A stretch of 64,000 nt of DNA. It comes from Mycocentrospora acerina. Lineage: Eukaryota > Ascomycota > Dothideomycetes > Pleosporales. This document shows positions 48,076-59,671 of this stretch, piece by piece. The position numbers were made by a program, and so were the translations under genes. The notes beneath the pieces are model-generated. The model worked only from the letters and a program-made list of their open reading frames with translations. It was not told where the DNA came from and did no database searches. How positions within the stretch are numbered: position 1 is the first letter of the stretch; each line of letters opens with the position of its first letter. The stretch lies in NCBI GenBank assembly GCA_022701365.1, contig JAKUHH010000126.1:62001-126000 (forward strand). The letters run 5' to 3'.

Positions 48076-50748
48076 CTAGCCGTCTCTGCTCTTTGGCATA
48101 TCAAAATACTTCAGCAATGTGCTTCTCAAGGTTTCCTTTGTCGCTGGTTTGATGAGATACTCATTCATTCCGGCGTCCGAACACTTTTCTCTGTCTCCTT
48201 TGATTGCGCTTGCAGTAAGTGCAATAATGAGCAAGTTCTGTACCTCTTCGTCAAACATATCACTGTCGCTTCTTATCCTGCGTGTCGCCTCATAGCCATC
48301 AATAATTGGCATCATACAATCCATGAGTATTAGGCCAGGTCGAGGCTTTGTTGAGGTTCTTCGGAGATAATCCAACGCTTCTTGGCCATCGCATACTGTA
48401 GAGATATTAAATCCCAGCTTCTTTACCGCTAACGAAATGACCTTGCGATTGACAGGGTTATCCTCTACCAGAAGAATATGTGGTTTGACTTCCAGCGTAT
48501 ACGGAAGCTTAGACTGCACAGTAGCTTCACTCGTAACCAGTGTCCTATCTAGAATTTTACAACGTTCTGCTAGAGTGACTTCAGCACGTCGATATCCTGC
48601 TTGTTGAGTTACTTGATTTGATATTTAAGCAGTCTCACTTTGCAGCTGGAATGGGACATTGCATGTCATGGTAGTACCCTTTCCTAGTGTGGACTTCATA
48701 CTGATCTTTCCGCCCATCAGCTCAATAAGTTGATGGCAAATCGTCAAACCCAAGCCAGTGCCCCCATATAACCTCGCGGTGGAGGAATCGGCTTGGCAGA
48801 ACGGTCTGAATAGATGCTTCATCACTTCCTCTTCGATACCGATTCCAGTGTCCTGGACAACAAATTGTACTAGTACCTTTGTGGTGCCATCGTTTGCGAA
48901 GGCATGTACGTTGAGGTCGACATTCCCTTTTTTCGTAAATTTGAGGCTGTTTCCTATAAGATTTGTGAGGACCTGGCGCGTTCTCCCTGGGTCTCCCAAA
49001 AATAACACATCAGATTGTACGTTGCTCTCCCAGTTCAAATTTATGCCCTTTTCCTTGGCTTGAATTTGTAGAGGAACAAGTGCGTCTGATATTAGTTGAA
49101 AGAGCGAAAAGGGGATGCACTCGATATCCAGGTGACCGGATTCAATCTTGCTAAAGTCTAGAATATCGTTGACAAGAGCAAGGAGAAACTGTGCACTCCT
49201 ATGAATACTGTTCGAGAGATCCCTCTCATCTTCGGTAAGATTGCAATCTAGAAGATGCTCACTGAGGCCAATTATACCAGAGATTGGTGTGCGGATTTCA
49301 TGGGACATCTAAGAACGTTGAGTAAGAAGGTGTGTTATTTGGTACAATGTACTCACATTAGCCAAAAATCTACTCTTCAGCGTGTTTGCCTCAGAAGCGG
49401 CTTTCTCCTCGCTGGCCAGCCTCTCATTCTCAATTCGGAGTAGAGATCGAGCTCTCTCATCAGTTGTTTCAAACGTAAGAGCTAGAGCGGCTTGAATAGG
49501 ACACTCTTCTTCCGGTTCTGCCCTACCTGAAGTATGCTCGGCGACAAAGCGAGTTCGGAAGTATCTGTCGCCCTCCTTATGTTCAACAACCGGGCTATGT
49601 TTGCTCCCCCCAAACACAGCTTGAACTGTAGCCACAAGCTCTGCTCTTTCATCGATTTCATCATCTCTAGCTGTTATTTCGGCTTCAAATTTTTGTTGTT
49701 CCGGTGTGACTGCCTGATGCTCGGCAACTTCTGGAGGGGTCCAATCTAGACCACCCTCCAAGATATGCATCTGGCTTTCTGGATTTATTCCCCAAAGTTT
49801 GACATCCGCTTGGGATAGCAGCGTAAAGAGTGATTGTCTTCGTCTATTCGCATCGTCCCGAGCAATGACCCATTCGTGAATTTCCATCATAGATGCATAC
49901 CAGCGGATCACGGACCCTGATGCATCCTTATAAGGCTGTGCCCGTATCACGAACCAGTAATACTTCCCATCTGATGCCCTCCGATATCGCGCTTCATGGG
50001 TCCAGTGCGAACGCTCATTGCGAAGCACGTCAGCCCATGCAGTCGCCATTGTGGGAAGATCATCAGGATGCACTATAGTTGCCCATCCACTGCCAAGACT
50101 TTCCTCTTCGTTAAGACCCGAAAGCCGGTACCAGGAATCTGAATAACAGGTGACTTGGCCATCGGTATCTAGAGTTGAAAAAATATAAGGTATTACGGAA
50201 GAAACAACTTCAGATGGTCCAAGCGTTGGCTGGTCCAAATTCAAGCTAGACTCTTGCAAAGGATCATCTTTGTGTTTTTCGGAAAAGTCGCTGTCAGGCT
50301 TTAGCCAGCTTTTGTCGACAAGTCTTGTATGTTCACTGATATTTCCTGCCGCAATCGATTGCTCCATCACCAGTCGATCAGATATAGACGTACGATTAAG
50401 TGTGACTAGAAACTGCTCACTTTTTCCTGGGAAATAACAGTGTACACTTGCTTGAGCTCGTATCATGTAGGGCTCTATGGGTTCAGCATTATCAACTTTT
50501 CTATTTCCTGAAGCATGCCTAGTAACGTAAACATTACTTCTAACAAGATGCTGACGCCCATCTTCCTCGTCCCAGAACTCCTCTGTAGCTCGAAAAGTTT
50601 CGAAAGATGAGTGTCGCGTAGACATATTACTGCTATTACAACTGGTGCCGATGTGCGATTGAGCAGCATCAGCAGCATCGAGTACCAACGCGGGGCTGAG
50701 CTGATATGCGGAGAGCGACTGGACGTGGACCCCATGACCGACCGCCAT
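48076..50748 (-). CDS. Hybrid histidine kinase with PAS domain and receiver
   Basis: Cytosolic two-component sensor. Exon 1 is 50748-49357 (464 codons); a 48-bp intron (49356-49309) separates it from the kinase exon starting at 49308. A PAS domain lies at about residues 185-310 (YSDSWYRLSG, WATIVHPDDLPTM). The H-box MSHEIRTP opens exon 2, with His at residue 467. N-box (NLIGNSLKFT), G1 (DTGIGI), F (RPFCQAD) and G2 (GGTGLGL) boxes follow. A receiver domain is at about 48490-48090 with LLVEDNPVNRK and the phospho-acceptor Asp in LILMDCMMP (codon at 48321). Between kinase and receiver, in the same frame, is a TAA at 48625-48627. Either a 39- or 42-bp intron (donor GTGAGA, acceptors AAG and CAG three bases apart) removes it, or it is a true nonsense mutation that splits kinase from receiver. 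No membrane segment is seen. The N-terminus before residue 40 is uncertain. Confidence 0.82.
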
Positions 50749-51505
50749 CCTTGATAAATAACGTGCTGAATTTGAAGGGAGGTAGGTTTGGCGATGCAGG
50801 ATTCTACGACGCTCAAAGGTCGGGAATACAGAAAGGCGGCTAAAGCTACATTCAATTGTCTAGAACGGCCCAAGGCCGATCCATCACTTGGCAGGGCTAT
50901 TGAGGAGAGCTGGCAAATGTAGCTGGCCAATCAGGACATTGTTACTTCAAGATTTTGCCGATAAGCCACTATTCCCCAAAAGGGTGGCATCGAACACCAT
51001 AACTTTGTGCCGCAGAAAATTGGTCATTGTACACCACCATATGCCTGCTCACTCAGGCAGCGAACTATGGATCGAAGTCGCATGTTTTGCCTCGGAGCAC
51101 CGCAATCAATCAATTATACTACCAGTCATTCGAGAACACGTTAATATTCTCATCGTCTAGTAACATCATTTCTCGTGACGTACCCGAAAAACAAGAAGGC
51201 ATGGTTTGCAAATCAAGATGCCTACAAGTATGAGTGTTTGGAAGTAAATATTCTATCTCAATCATTCAGTAATTCGATACATACTGTCCGAACTCAACTA
51301 TAACCGAAGGTAGCACTTTAATGAGCAGCGCTCAGTATTTTAATTACGTATAGTGAGAACTTTCAGCATTTATAAGAGTTCGGGTATGGGTTCTGCTTCT
51401 CATTTATCATCTCTCTATGAATTTTGATATATTATTGACACAATTTTATCATGTCAATACCATAATTTGTCATCTAACCTCAATTTTAGAAGTCCAGTTC
51501 ACAAT
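50749..51505. other. Intergenic, upstream of the kinase
   Basis: About 760 bp. Another reading frame runs from 50930 into the kinase gene (50475-50930, minus) but it looks like a shadow of the kinase N-terminus; an extra 5' exon or frameshift there cannot be excluded. The part from 51160 on is AT-rich 3' flank of the glycosidase gene. Confidence 0.4.
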
Positions 51506-53536
51506 CTAGAACACCTTATACTCGACTAATCTCACTTTCTTCGAGCTCTTTGGTGTAAATACCAGTCTTGTCTGACTGACTGTCACTTCTTTCCAGCTCA
51601 AATTTGTAATCCCGTTAGCCAACGGAGACTCATACTTTGCCTCCGACACATTGACCCACGAGCCCCCAACATTGACTTGCACCCGATACTGCGATGGAAC
51701 GTCAAACCCTTGACCTTCATCAGTGAAGAACGCAAGCTCCGCACTAGCAATCTTCGTGGAGGCCCCAAAGTCAATCTGATACCAAATCTCGGAGCCGTTA
51801 CCAATAGGCGTGCTCCAGCCATTGGCGACGTCGGTCTCGGGAAAGAACCAGATACGGCCATCGATAGCACCGTAAAGCGATCTTGTATCTACACCAGATA
51901 CAGAAGTGCTACCTCGGGGAAATGCCGTCGTGTCGCTGAGCTGAATGGACTTGGCAATACGGCGAGTGATGGCTTTTGGAGCAACGCGAGTCAGCGGAAC
52001 TTTTAGACGAGAGATTTGCGCAGAAGAGGATACAACTTTGCCGTCAACGAAAACCTTGAGACCAGCAGATCCATATCTAGAACCACTAGCATCCCATTGT
52101 ACTGCAATCTCATGTCCATGGTAGATGATATTATCAGCGCGGAAATAAGACAGGGTCGCTACGTCAGCGAGTGGGTTGACTTCAAGTATGTCCTGGGCAC
52201 TAGGTCGAATGCCCACAAGACCTGACAGAACAAGATCTATGTATCCAGAATGAAAGTAATGGGGCGAGCGCTTAAGACCAACAACAGGCGCGCCAGTGTC
52301 AGGATAGTAGTCCTCCTCGAGATCCAAGATGCCGCCTCGACTTGGATTGTAATGAAGTTGCGCATACTGCTTGAGGAGACGAGTATAATCAGCAGTAGTG
52401 ATTACACCAGACTTGGTACCATTCGGATAGTGATCAAGGAAGTTTGCAAGTCCACTGAGCACCTGCGTAGTTTGGAATGGCCACACAGGTCCATTCCACT
52501 GGCATTCTGGCTTCGGTCCTTCGTACCGATATTGACGCATGTAGTACTGGTAACTCGGCTCAACAGTGCGCAGACCATGAGGACCCGCAAGTTGATTGCT
52601 ATCAAGAATGTGTTTCCAAGCTTTTGCGTAGTCTGCGGTATCGTCTGGCAGATCGTGTGTCCAGGGCACAAATCCAACTAGCTCACGCCCCCGTATAGGA
52701 TCCCAGTATCGCACAAATGTGTTGTTGACTTGAAAGCGGTCAATGAAGTGCTCAAAAGTGGAGTTCCAAAGTGCATTTTGCACGCGTGTCTTGACGGCCT
52801 CTGCTTTTGAGTTGAAAGAAGTGACAACGCTTTCAGAGCCACCCTTCAATGCAGCAAGATTTGCGATCGCTCTAGCGTTAGCATACTGAAAGCTGTTGAT
52901 ACTTGGGCGGAAGGAGTTGCCTCCAAAAAAGCCATCAACGCCATTCGATGCATCGATGCTTGAGATGGTGTACTCGGTCGCATCTCGTATTGGCTCCACG
53001 TAGTAGAGGCCCTTGGACGTATCGAAGGCATCCGACCAGGCGTTGAAAACAGACTGCATAGAATTGAGGCGTGCGACTGCGTCTTGAGCCACACCGTCAA
53101 CAAGATATCCTTGCCAGACAGCCGATGCCATGCTTTCAGAAAACTGACGAGTGTTACTGTTCGAGCTATACATGAACGTTGCATAATCTTCTTTGAAGCG
53201 GCGATCGCGGCTCCAGCGTCCTTCTAGTAGATGGAAGCCTGTTGCGTCATTTAGAGACGCCCACGGCGCAGTCTGCCAACCGACATCGTCGAGGAACTCG
53301 GTCGAGATGAAGCCATTGGCGCCCAAATCGCGTTGATGAGCTCTAAAGATTTTCCAGCGATAATAGTAAACATCGGTTAAATCTTTGTCGCTCGATTCGA
53401 AGAAAGGAATACGATCGCGGTACCAAGGCGCGTCATTGCCAAAGTATTGTGTCGCAAGGGCGTCCGCGTTTAACTGGGCGTGGGTATGTCCCAGAAATGA
53501 GGTCGAGACTAAAACTAGTAAATTGAAACGTCTCAT
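51506..53536 (-). CDS. Secreted six-hairpin glycosidase with C-terminal discoidin-like domain
   Basis: Single-exon secreted enzyme of 676 residues. A signal peptide (MRRFNLLVLVSTSFLG, with cleavage near HAQ) is followed by a large domain of about 470 residues rich in aromatic motifs (YYYRWKIFRAHQRDLG, WSRDRRFKEDYATFM, ECQWNGPVWPFQTTQVL, LDLEEDYYPDTG, YFHSGYIDLVLSGL). These fit the (alpha/alpha)6 glycosidases related to MGH1/GH63-like enzymes, which hydrolyse glycosidic bonds of mannose- or glucose-containing substrates. The last ~140 residues (about 530-676) resemble an F5/8 type C (discoidin, CBM32-like) carbohydrate-binding domain: GAIDG, NGWSTPIGNGSEIWYQIDFG, VSQTRLVFTP. Exact substrate and catalytic acids cannot be fixed by eye. 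Probable role in plant or fungal polysaccharide breakdown. Confidence 0.82.
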   Translation of the reverse strand: MRRFNLLVLVSTSFLGHTHAQLNADALATQYFGNDAPWYRDRIPFFESSDKDLTDVYYYRWKIFRAHQRDLGANGFISTEFLDDVGWQTAPWASLNDATGFHLLEGRWSRDRRFKEDYATFMYSSNSNTRQFSESMASAVWQGYLVDGVAQDAVARLNSMQSVFNAWSDAFDTSKGLYYVEPIRDATEYTISSIDASNGVDGFFGGNSFRPSINSFQYANARAIANLAALKGGSESVVTSFNSKAEAVKTRVQNALWNSTFEHFIDRFQVNNTFVRYWDPIRGRELVGFVPWTHDLPDDTADYAKAWKHILDSNQLAGPHGLRTVEPSYQYYMRQYRYEGPKPECQWNGPVWPFQTTQVLSGLANFLDHYPNGTKSGVITTADYTRLLKQYAQLHYNPSRGGILDLEEDYYPDTGAPVVGLKRSPHYFHSGYIDLVLSGLVGIRPSAQDILEVNPLADVATLSYFRADNIIYHGHEIAVQWDASGSRYGSAGLKVFVDGKVVSSSAQISRLKVPLTRVAPKAITRRIAKSIQLSDTTAFPRGSTSVSGVDTRSLYGAIDGRIWFFPETDVANGWSTPIGNGSEIWYQIDFGASTKIASAELAFFTDEGQGFDVPSQYRVQVNVGGSWVNVSEAKYESPLANGITNLSWKEVTVSQTRLVFTPKSSKKVRLVEYKVF

Positions 53537-54267
53537 GATTCAAAGGTACTATTCTGGCCTGCGAAGTGGGAGGGTGAAGCCATTCTAGTCGCAACAGCAT
53601 ATACATGTTTATATAGTATTTTACCAGAGATCCAGGATCACGGTACAGAGTCAGGAGTAGCGTCAAGCCAGACTAATTTCTTAGATTATTAGCAGAGCTG
53701 ATATTGAAATCAAGAACCCATCGTTCAAGATACATCATAGCACAAGTTACAAATGGCGGGGGCAATCTAATACGACGACGTGATTCGGGTTCCATTCGCC
53801 CGTCTCCGAACGTGGTTGCTTCTCTGGGTTAGTGACTTTACTATTTGTTCGTGTTTGCTCCACGATCTGCAAACTTACTCCGCAGCCGCAAAATAGTTTT
53901 CCCTTATTCTCACCTGTGCAACAGGCATCTCCACCCGTCTATTTATGTAATATCCACCCGACTCTCGCTTGTAATTTGCGCAGCGCAAGGGTACATCGTA
54001 TGGACGGCCCTCTCTCCGACTATTTTCCTTTGGACGTCTCTTGCTGCCATAGCCCAACCTTTTAGGCGGTTTCTCCGACTTGCACAGAACCGATAGTCTC
54101 ATAATATTTGACCAAGTTTAAGTTTCGTTTCTCGTGTCCTTTCTTCGTATACTGCAGTTGCCGGTTCAGACTTGAATCAAAGAACTATTGGAGTTGCTTT
54201 GGGTAATGTAGCATTCGTCCCAAATGCGGAATAATCTGGTCGAAAGAAATTCCTGGTCTTTGGCATG
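53537..54267. other. Intergenic, promoter of the glycosidase gene
   Basis: About 730 bp upstream of the minus-strand glycosidase start. Only short frames are present. No specific site recognised. Confidence 0.4.
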
Positions 54268-55188
54268 TCAGCAGTCAATGTTGTACTGGTCTTCTAGAGT
54301 CAATTTTGTCCATTCAAGCATGGCTACGATGGTCTCTTTCTGATTATGCTCTCTATAGAACTTCGTTGGGGACGACAGCCTCTGAGAATTATATTCAATT
54401 ACACGTAGTTGAAAGGATATTCGCCGTAGCGAGGTCTTTGTTGCACATCTAATTATCGTACATGTCAAGGTACGAACTTTAGCCTCTCGAACATGAATGA
54501 TTACAATGCTGCCTTCCAGAGTGTCCACAGTGCACATCACCGTGTCGTCGAACTCTGCAGGAAATATTCGGCATTGTCTCTGAGAATGCCGAAATTGGTG
54601 GCTGCTAGTGGTGAAATCAGCGAAATCAGCGAAGATAGTATCACACACGTTTAATTGCCACATTAAAGTGGTAGGGCCATTTCGCATGGCGTGTCGGAGA
54701 GTATATGGTCGGCTTCCTGTATATGAATCTAACCGTCTGTGGATCTCTTTCCTGATCGATGGAATAAGTGGCGTGGATGTCGGCGTCGGAAAGCATTCTA
54801 AGCTAGCTCCATCACGCTGTCGCTGGTGCTTGCGTTGGCGAACACTCGCGTAGATCCAAAAGATGTACAACAGGTACAGTGATTGCGACACGCGTTGAAT
54901 GAAGATTCTCTGTCGTATTACACATTGCTTGTAACCCCTTGTTGCTGAATTTTTAACTCGAATTAAGCAGCTACTAGGTTTCTTCGGAGCTTGGGAACTG
55001 TGTATCAAACTGACCGAATCGCGTTCCTGTCCACCCGCACACCTGTTATCGCTCAGTAATGACATTAGCCGACCTTTTTGATCGCTCATAAAAGGTTGTC
55101 GCGTAGAATACATCAATTTACTAGCCTTACAGCTAGAGATTAATTGGTTTTTGGCCGTGACAAAGGTAAAAACGAACCGGCTATGCAA
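54268..55188 (-). CDS. Unrecognised 306-codon frame, doubtful gene
   Basis: An intact 306-codon reading frame on the minus strand. The product is basic and rich in Arg, Ser and Thr. One hydrophobic run (LYLLYIFWIYASV at about residue 105) could be a membrane segment. The C-terminal two-thirds reads more like protein than the first third, so a later Met is possible. I recognise no domain and no intron. Its length is notable in stop-rich surroundings, but chance cannot be excluded. Confidence 0.3.
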   Translation of the reverse strand: MHSRFVFTFVTAKNQLISSCKASKLMYSTRQPFMSDQKGRLMSLLSDNRCAGGQERDSVSLIHSSQAPKKPSSCLIRVKNSATRGYKQCVIRQRIFIQRVSQSLYLLYIFWIYASVRQRKHQRQRDGASLECFPTPTSTPLIPSIRKEIHRRLDSYTGSRPYTLRHAMRNGPTTLMWQLNVCDTIFADFADFTTSSHQFRHSQRQCRIFPAEFDDTVMCTVDTLEGSIVIIHVREAKVRTLTCTIIRCATKTSLRRISFQLRVIEYNSQRLSSPTKFYREHNQKETIVAMLEWTKLTLEDQYNIDC

Positions 55189-56125
55189 TTTGAAGATTCA
55201 AGAGGCAGATATACCTCGACGTGGGAAAGCCTTGGCCAAGGCGTATTGGAGGGAAATGATCTGTCACACCAAAGAGTCCAAACCTAGGACTAAGGTTAAT
55301 TGAAACTTTGTAACTTTTAGAAAGTGTCGCGGTGCTTCCATTAGAACCCTTGATCCGAATGTGCGTAGGGGTCGATGCCGTTCTTGGGTTGGGACATTTT
55401 GTTTCGCTTCGGCCTAAAGCAGCTGAATCTCCAAAGCATCTTTCGAGGTCAAAGTCGTTTTCAGCAGAGGTACCCTGACATTAATCTACGAAGGAGCTCG
55501 TTTTACTCGCGTCAAACCCCCTCACCAAACCTAGTATAGATCCTACAACAACAAAATGAGCTTCTTCGTGATGATGACCTTGGCGTGAGTATAGCAAGCT
55601 CTCCCCAGAATAGCATAACATCTGCCGCTGTATTGATTGTACTAAGGGTCTATATCGGCAACTAGGTTAGGAGTTTGTTTTTGTCGATTCCTCGCTCGTG
55701 GGGAAACGACTACGACTTTGACAAAACTGTAATGACGATTGCCTCCGTCAACTTTTTCCCAAAAACGTTAGGCCCGCGAGGCTGGTGCACGTCCCCCATC
55801 ACGGTCAATCTGCTCGCGTGAGAAGGATTCTGGGGTCGAAGAGCAAAGGCTTTGAATGTCAATCCAGAAGTCAGAGGCTCACCGCCGTGTCTTATCAAGG
55901 CCATGAGAGCCGGCAGGAAACCAGCCGATCAACGCGTCGGAAAACGGTGGATCCTCACCGTCGGACAACTTTGCTCGAAAGGGACACAACCTCCAGGCCC
56001 CGCGCCCAGAGACACGACACAAAGGCCAAACGCGGCCCAAGAAATAGAATGGTATTGATATAAGACTGATAGCCGTGAATACCTGAATAAGTTCTTCACA
56101 CCACAAGTCTCGTTTATCTCGCACA
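55189..56125. other. Intergenic, promoter of the FAD oxidase gene
   Basis: About 940 bp. The last 350 bases are less AT-rich than other spacers and lead into the FAD oxidase start codon. An ATG in good context at 55556 opens ten codons (MSFFVMMTLA) before a GTGAGT donor-like site, which could be the first exon of a small gene, but I find no second exon. Confidence 0.4.
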
Positions 56126-57504
56126 ATGACATCTAGCAAACCATCGTATCTCATTGTCGGCGCTGGCGTCTTTGGAGCCTCGACCGCCTACCACCTTATC
56201 AAACAGTATCCTGACCGCCAGATCACTATTGTTGATCAAGACGCGTATGATGCCGACAGCCGTGTAGCTGCCTCCTGGGACTGGAACAAGGTCGTGCGTG
56301 CTGACTACGACGACATTGTGTATTGCCAGCTTGCGCTCGAAGCACAGGACGTTTTCAAAACGGATCCTTTGTGGAAGCCATACTTCCATGAGACAGGCAT
56401 CTTCTGGATATGCCGGTCCGAATATGCACAAGAGGTGATTGAGAACTACAAGAAACTCGGGCGGCAGGCAGATTTGCAGGCCGTGTCGATTGAGGAGGCG
56501 AAGAAGATGTTTGGGGGACTGTTTGAGGATGCGAATTACGATGGCGCAAAGGAGGTGCTGATCAACAAAACGAGTGGCTGGGCACAGGCGGGTGATGCGT
56601 TGAGGGCAGTCACAAAATGGTCGATTGAACAAGGCGTCAAGTACGTGACAGCAAAAGTTGGGAGTTTCTCATTCGACAAGAGTGGCCGGTGTACTGGTGT
56701 CGAGACTGAAAACGGCGACACAATATCGGCTTCGCACGTGATTCTATCAACGGGCGCATACACATCAAAGTTGCTGGAGCAGGCTGCACACAAGAGCGGG
56801 AACAACAACCTTCGCGCCGGACACAGGATTGTCGCTGGTGGAATCACTACCGGCATGACCACTTTGACTGAAGAGGCCCACAAGAAGTTTGCAAAGATGC
56901 CTGTCGGTGTGCAGGGTTACACAGCAGCATATGGACCATTCATCGGCAGTCTTCCTCCCACAAAGGACCGCGAACTGAAATGGTGGGGCGAGAAGATCTT
57001 CAAGAACACACATGAGGTCCTCCCGGGCCGTTTTGTGTCTGCGCCACCATCAGAGCCAGATTACAGCCAATGGAATGTCCCTGGTCCATTGAAGCAGGAT
57101 ATTGACCATGCCAACGACGTGTTTTACGGAAAGAACGGCGCAGATTGGAAGATGGAGAAGCACCGCATCTGCTGGTACGTCAAGTCATCATTCCTCTTCA
57201 AATTCACAACTAGAGTAACTAACACGCAAGTAGGGATGCATTCACAACTAGCTCCGACTTCATCATCTCACCACATGCCGCCGCAAAAGGACTCTATGTC
57301 GCAACATGCGGTTCTTTCCATGGCTACAAGTTCTTCCCAGTGCTCGGCAAGTACGTGATCAAGATGTTGGAAGACGATCTTACGCCTGAATTGAAGGAGA
57401 AGTGGGCGTGGGACAGAGAGAGGCCTTCCCCTTCGTTGAACCCAGATTGGCCACGATTCGAGATGGTAGATTTGCTGGACAGCTGGCCAAAGGCGAAGTT
57501 GTAA
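56126..57504 (+). CDS. FAD-dependent amino-acid/Amadori-type oxidase (DAO fold)
   Basis: Flavoprotein of 439 residues of the sarcosine oxidase / fructosyl-amine oxidase group, which oxidises secondary amines and releases hydrogen peroxide. Exons are 56126-57174 and 57234-57504; the 59-bp intron has a GTACGT donor, a GTAACTAAC branch site and a TAG acceptor, and joins in phase 2. The Rossmann motif YLIVGAGVFGASTAYHL is at residues 8-24. A segment typical of the covalently FAD-linked members, HRICWD, spans the splice junction; its Cys is the likely flavin attachment site. Further on, ISPHAAAKGLYVATC and GSFHGYKFFPVLGKYV match the C-terminal FAD-binding region. No peroxisomal tail (it ends AKL-like as WPKAKL) can be called with confidence, but the last three residues, AKL, do fit a type 1 peroxisomal signal. 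Confidence 0.9.
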
Positions 57505-58599
57505 GAATTTACGTATGATTATGAGTATGAATGAATATGCAGTAATGAATGTAACACGAGGATCACGTATAATGATGTGATTTTCTCGCAACAATCTTAA
57601 ATTTATGATTAGATTTTAAATGCTTGATTTGCTGTTACATTCACCTCAACAACAGCGTATTTTTTTTCTGAAGTTTTCTTCCATGAAGCATTCAATCAGC
57701 AATTCCGACACTGGCAATCGTTTTGTTTAAATCAACCATAGTAATTTCCAACAATCCGATTAACAAACTTTTCCACATCACAACCATTTGCTACTTCCAG
57801 TCGACTGAATGATAAGTAGTCGATTCCCACGCTCTCAGGCTACTTTCATCACACTTGTATTCACAGGATCGAGATGTGAAGTAGGGCTATATAATTCACA
57901 CATTGTTCTATCTAACAACCCTTTTTTAACGCGAGAAGAAGACTTTATAGTTTATTAAAGCAAGTCTTTTAGTTACTGGTCTATCTTTAATCAGACCTTT
58001 GTAATAGCTTAGCTTGATTTTTATAACTACAACTTAATGAGTTATTTAGTGCTATCTATTACAGATTCCTATTGTAACAACACATTATGCAGCAGATCTT
58101 AGCAGTATTTCTATTTTGCAAGACTTATTTGGAGCAATTACTAGTTACTACAATATTTTTGCACCTCCTAACCCTGTGTATGTTATTTCTCTATTTTCTT
58201 CCTTACTAGATCTGTTTACAAGCTCTCTTGTAACTAACTTTTAGTATTACAATTGCTTCTTTATACACTTCCTTCTCTTGTTTTTCCTTTAATATGTACC
58301 TGTCCTTTTAAATATATTTGGCAACTGCATCTACAGTGTAACCCTTCTATTAACAAATCCTTAATTTATACTTTATAATAAAACTGTTATTAATGCAACA
58401 AAAAACATTAATTTAACTACTTTATACAGTTTTTTTAAATCTATCCCCGTACACAACATCTACCAGCTCATCATCTCAACCGCAAGCCTATCCGCAAAAG
58501 AACAGACCCCCCTATTTAAGACAACATTCTACAACCCCTACATCCTTATTGTCTACTGCCCCTTTATCTCCTAGCGCTGGCAAACTGCCCTAGCCCTCT
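57505..58599. other. AT-rich stretch upstream of a broken glycosyltransferase
   Basis: About 1.1 kb, very AT-rich and poly-T/poly-A rich to about 58440, then a sharp change to C-rich sequence. No gene is supported. The 5' part of the broken glycosyltransferase may have been here but cannot be recognised. Confidence 0.5.
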
Positions 58600-59028
58600 A
58601 ACACACCTACACCCCCTAGCCTCCATCTCCCATCTTCCTCCCCTCCCTTCTCGCCCCCTTTGACAACCCCCAAATCGGCGCAGTCAGCACCCCCATCCAA
58701 ACCACCCACCACCCCCCGCGGCCTCTGGAACTTCATGGGAGAAACTTACCTCTCCCGCCAGCACTTCGAATACCTCGCTTCGTCGGCCCTCTCCGGCGGG
58801 CTCTCCACGCCAACCAGCCGCTTTGGCATCTTCCGCACGGAAATCTACTCCTCGCCTTTATTCCTCAAAGGCTAACTTGAACGAGTACATTTTCTTCGGG
58901 CGTGTCGGTCCCCTCGATGCAGACGACGACGACAAGTTCCACACGCGGTTCTTGCTCGGTCACGGGTGGGGCGTTAAGATGCAGATGGGGCAGGGGGGGG
59001 GGGGGGGGGCCAAGGTTTGGGGAGCAGG

Positions 59029-59188
59029 NNNNNNNNNNNNNNNNNNNNNNNNNNNNNNNNNNNNNNNNNNNNNNNNNNNNNNNNNNNNNNNNNNNNNNNN
59101 NNNNNNNNNNNNNNNNNNNNNNNNNNNNNNNNNNNNNNNNNNNNNNNNNNNNNNNNNNNNNNNNNNNNNNNNNNNNNNNNNNNNNNNN
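59029..59188. other. Assembly gap (160 N)
   Basis: Unknown bases in the assembly. Both sides carry a G run followed by GGCCAAGGTTTGGGGAGCAGG (left copy ending at 59028, right copy starting about 59205). The two flanks look like the same sequence read twice, so the true gap may be small or zero. Confidence 0.95.
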
Positions 59189-59644
59189 GGGGGGGGGGGG
59201 TGTGGCCAAGGTTTGGGGAGCAGGTGGGGAGGTGGACGAGGACGGCGTGGCGGTCGAATCTGAGGTAGGTGGTGCAAGGGGGGATGTGGTGGCGGTATCC
59301 GTATATGGCGTTGTCTGTTGAGCTGGGGGATTCGCATGTCGTTGGTTCATGAGTTGGGGTTGTTTTTTCTGCTTCGTGCGGGGATGGAGCGGGCGGAGTT
59401 GTTGGAGAGGTATAGTGGTGTTGTGGCGGGGGTATTGGGGGTGTGGATTGTCAAGTTGGGGACGCATTTTAAAAAGTACCCTTGTGATGTGGTGTATTTT
59501 CCGGGTTATTTGTTTTTTTGGGTATGCGTGTACGTTTATCAAGATTCGGTCGCTGCTGACGTTTTGGAATGCTTCGTGGGGGACTGCGGATGTTGCAAGT
59601 GTTGGTCATGAGGAGGATTTGGCTCAGTCTGCCACGAGGAGTTT

Positions 59645-59671
59645 GGGTATGGGTATGGGTATGGGTATGGG
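59645..59671. repeat. GGGTAT microsatellite
   Basis: Four and a half perfect copies of GGGTAT. It is a simple repeat inside the 3' end of the broken glycosyltransferase and not the TTAGGG telomere repeat. Confidence 0.85.

Noticed and set aside
58823..59542. Frames of 83-225 codons crossing the N gap on both strands
   Set aside because: Their length depends on unknown bases and homopolymer runs; only fragments with glycosyltransferase similarity were kept, as a pseudogene.
59645..59671. GGGTAT repeats as telomeric or subtelomeric DNA
   Set aside because: The unit is not TTAGGG, the tract is short, and core genes follow it.
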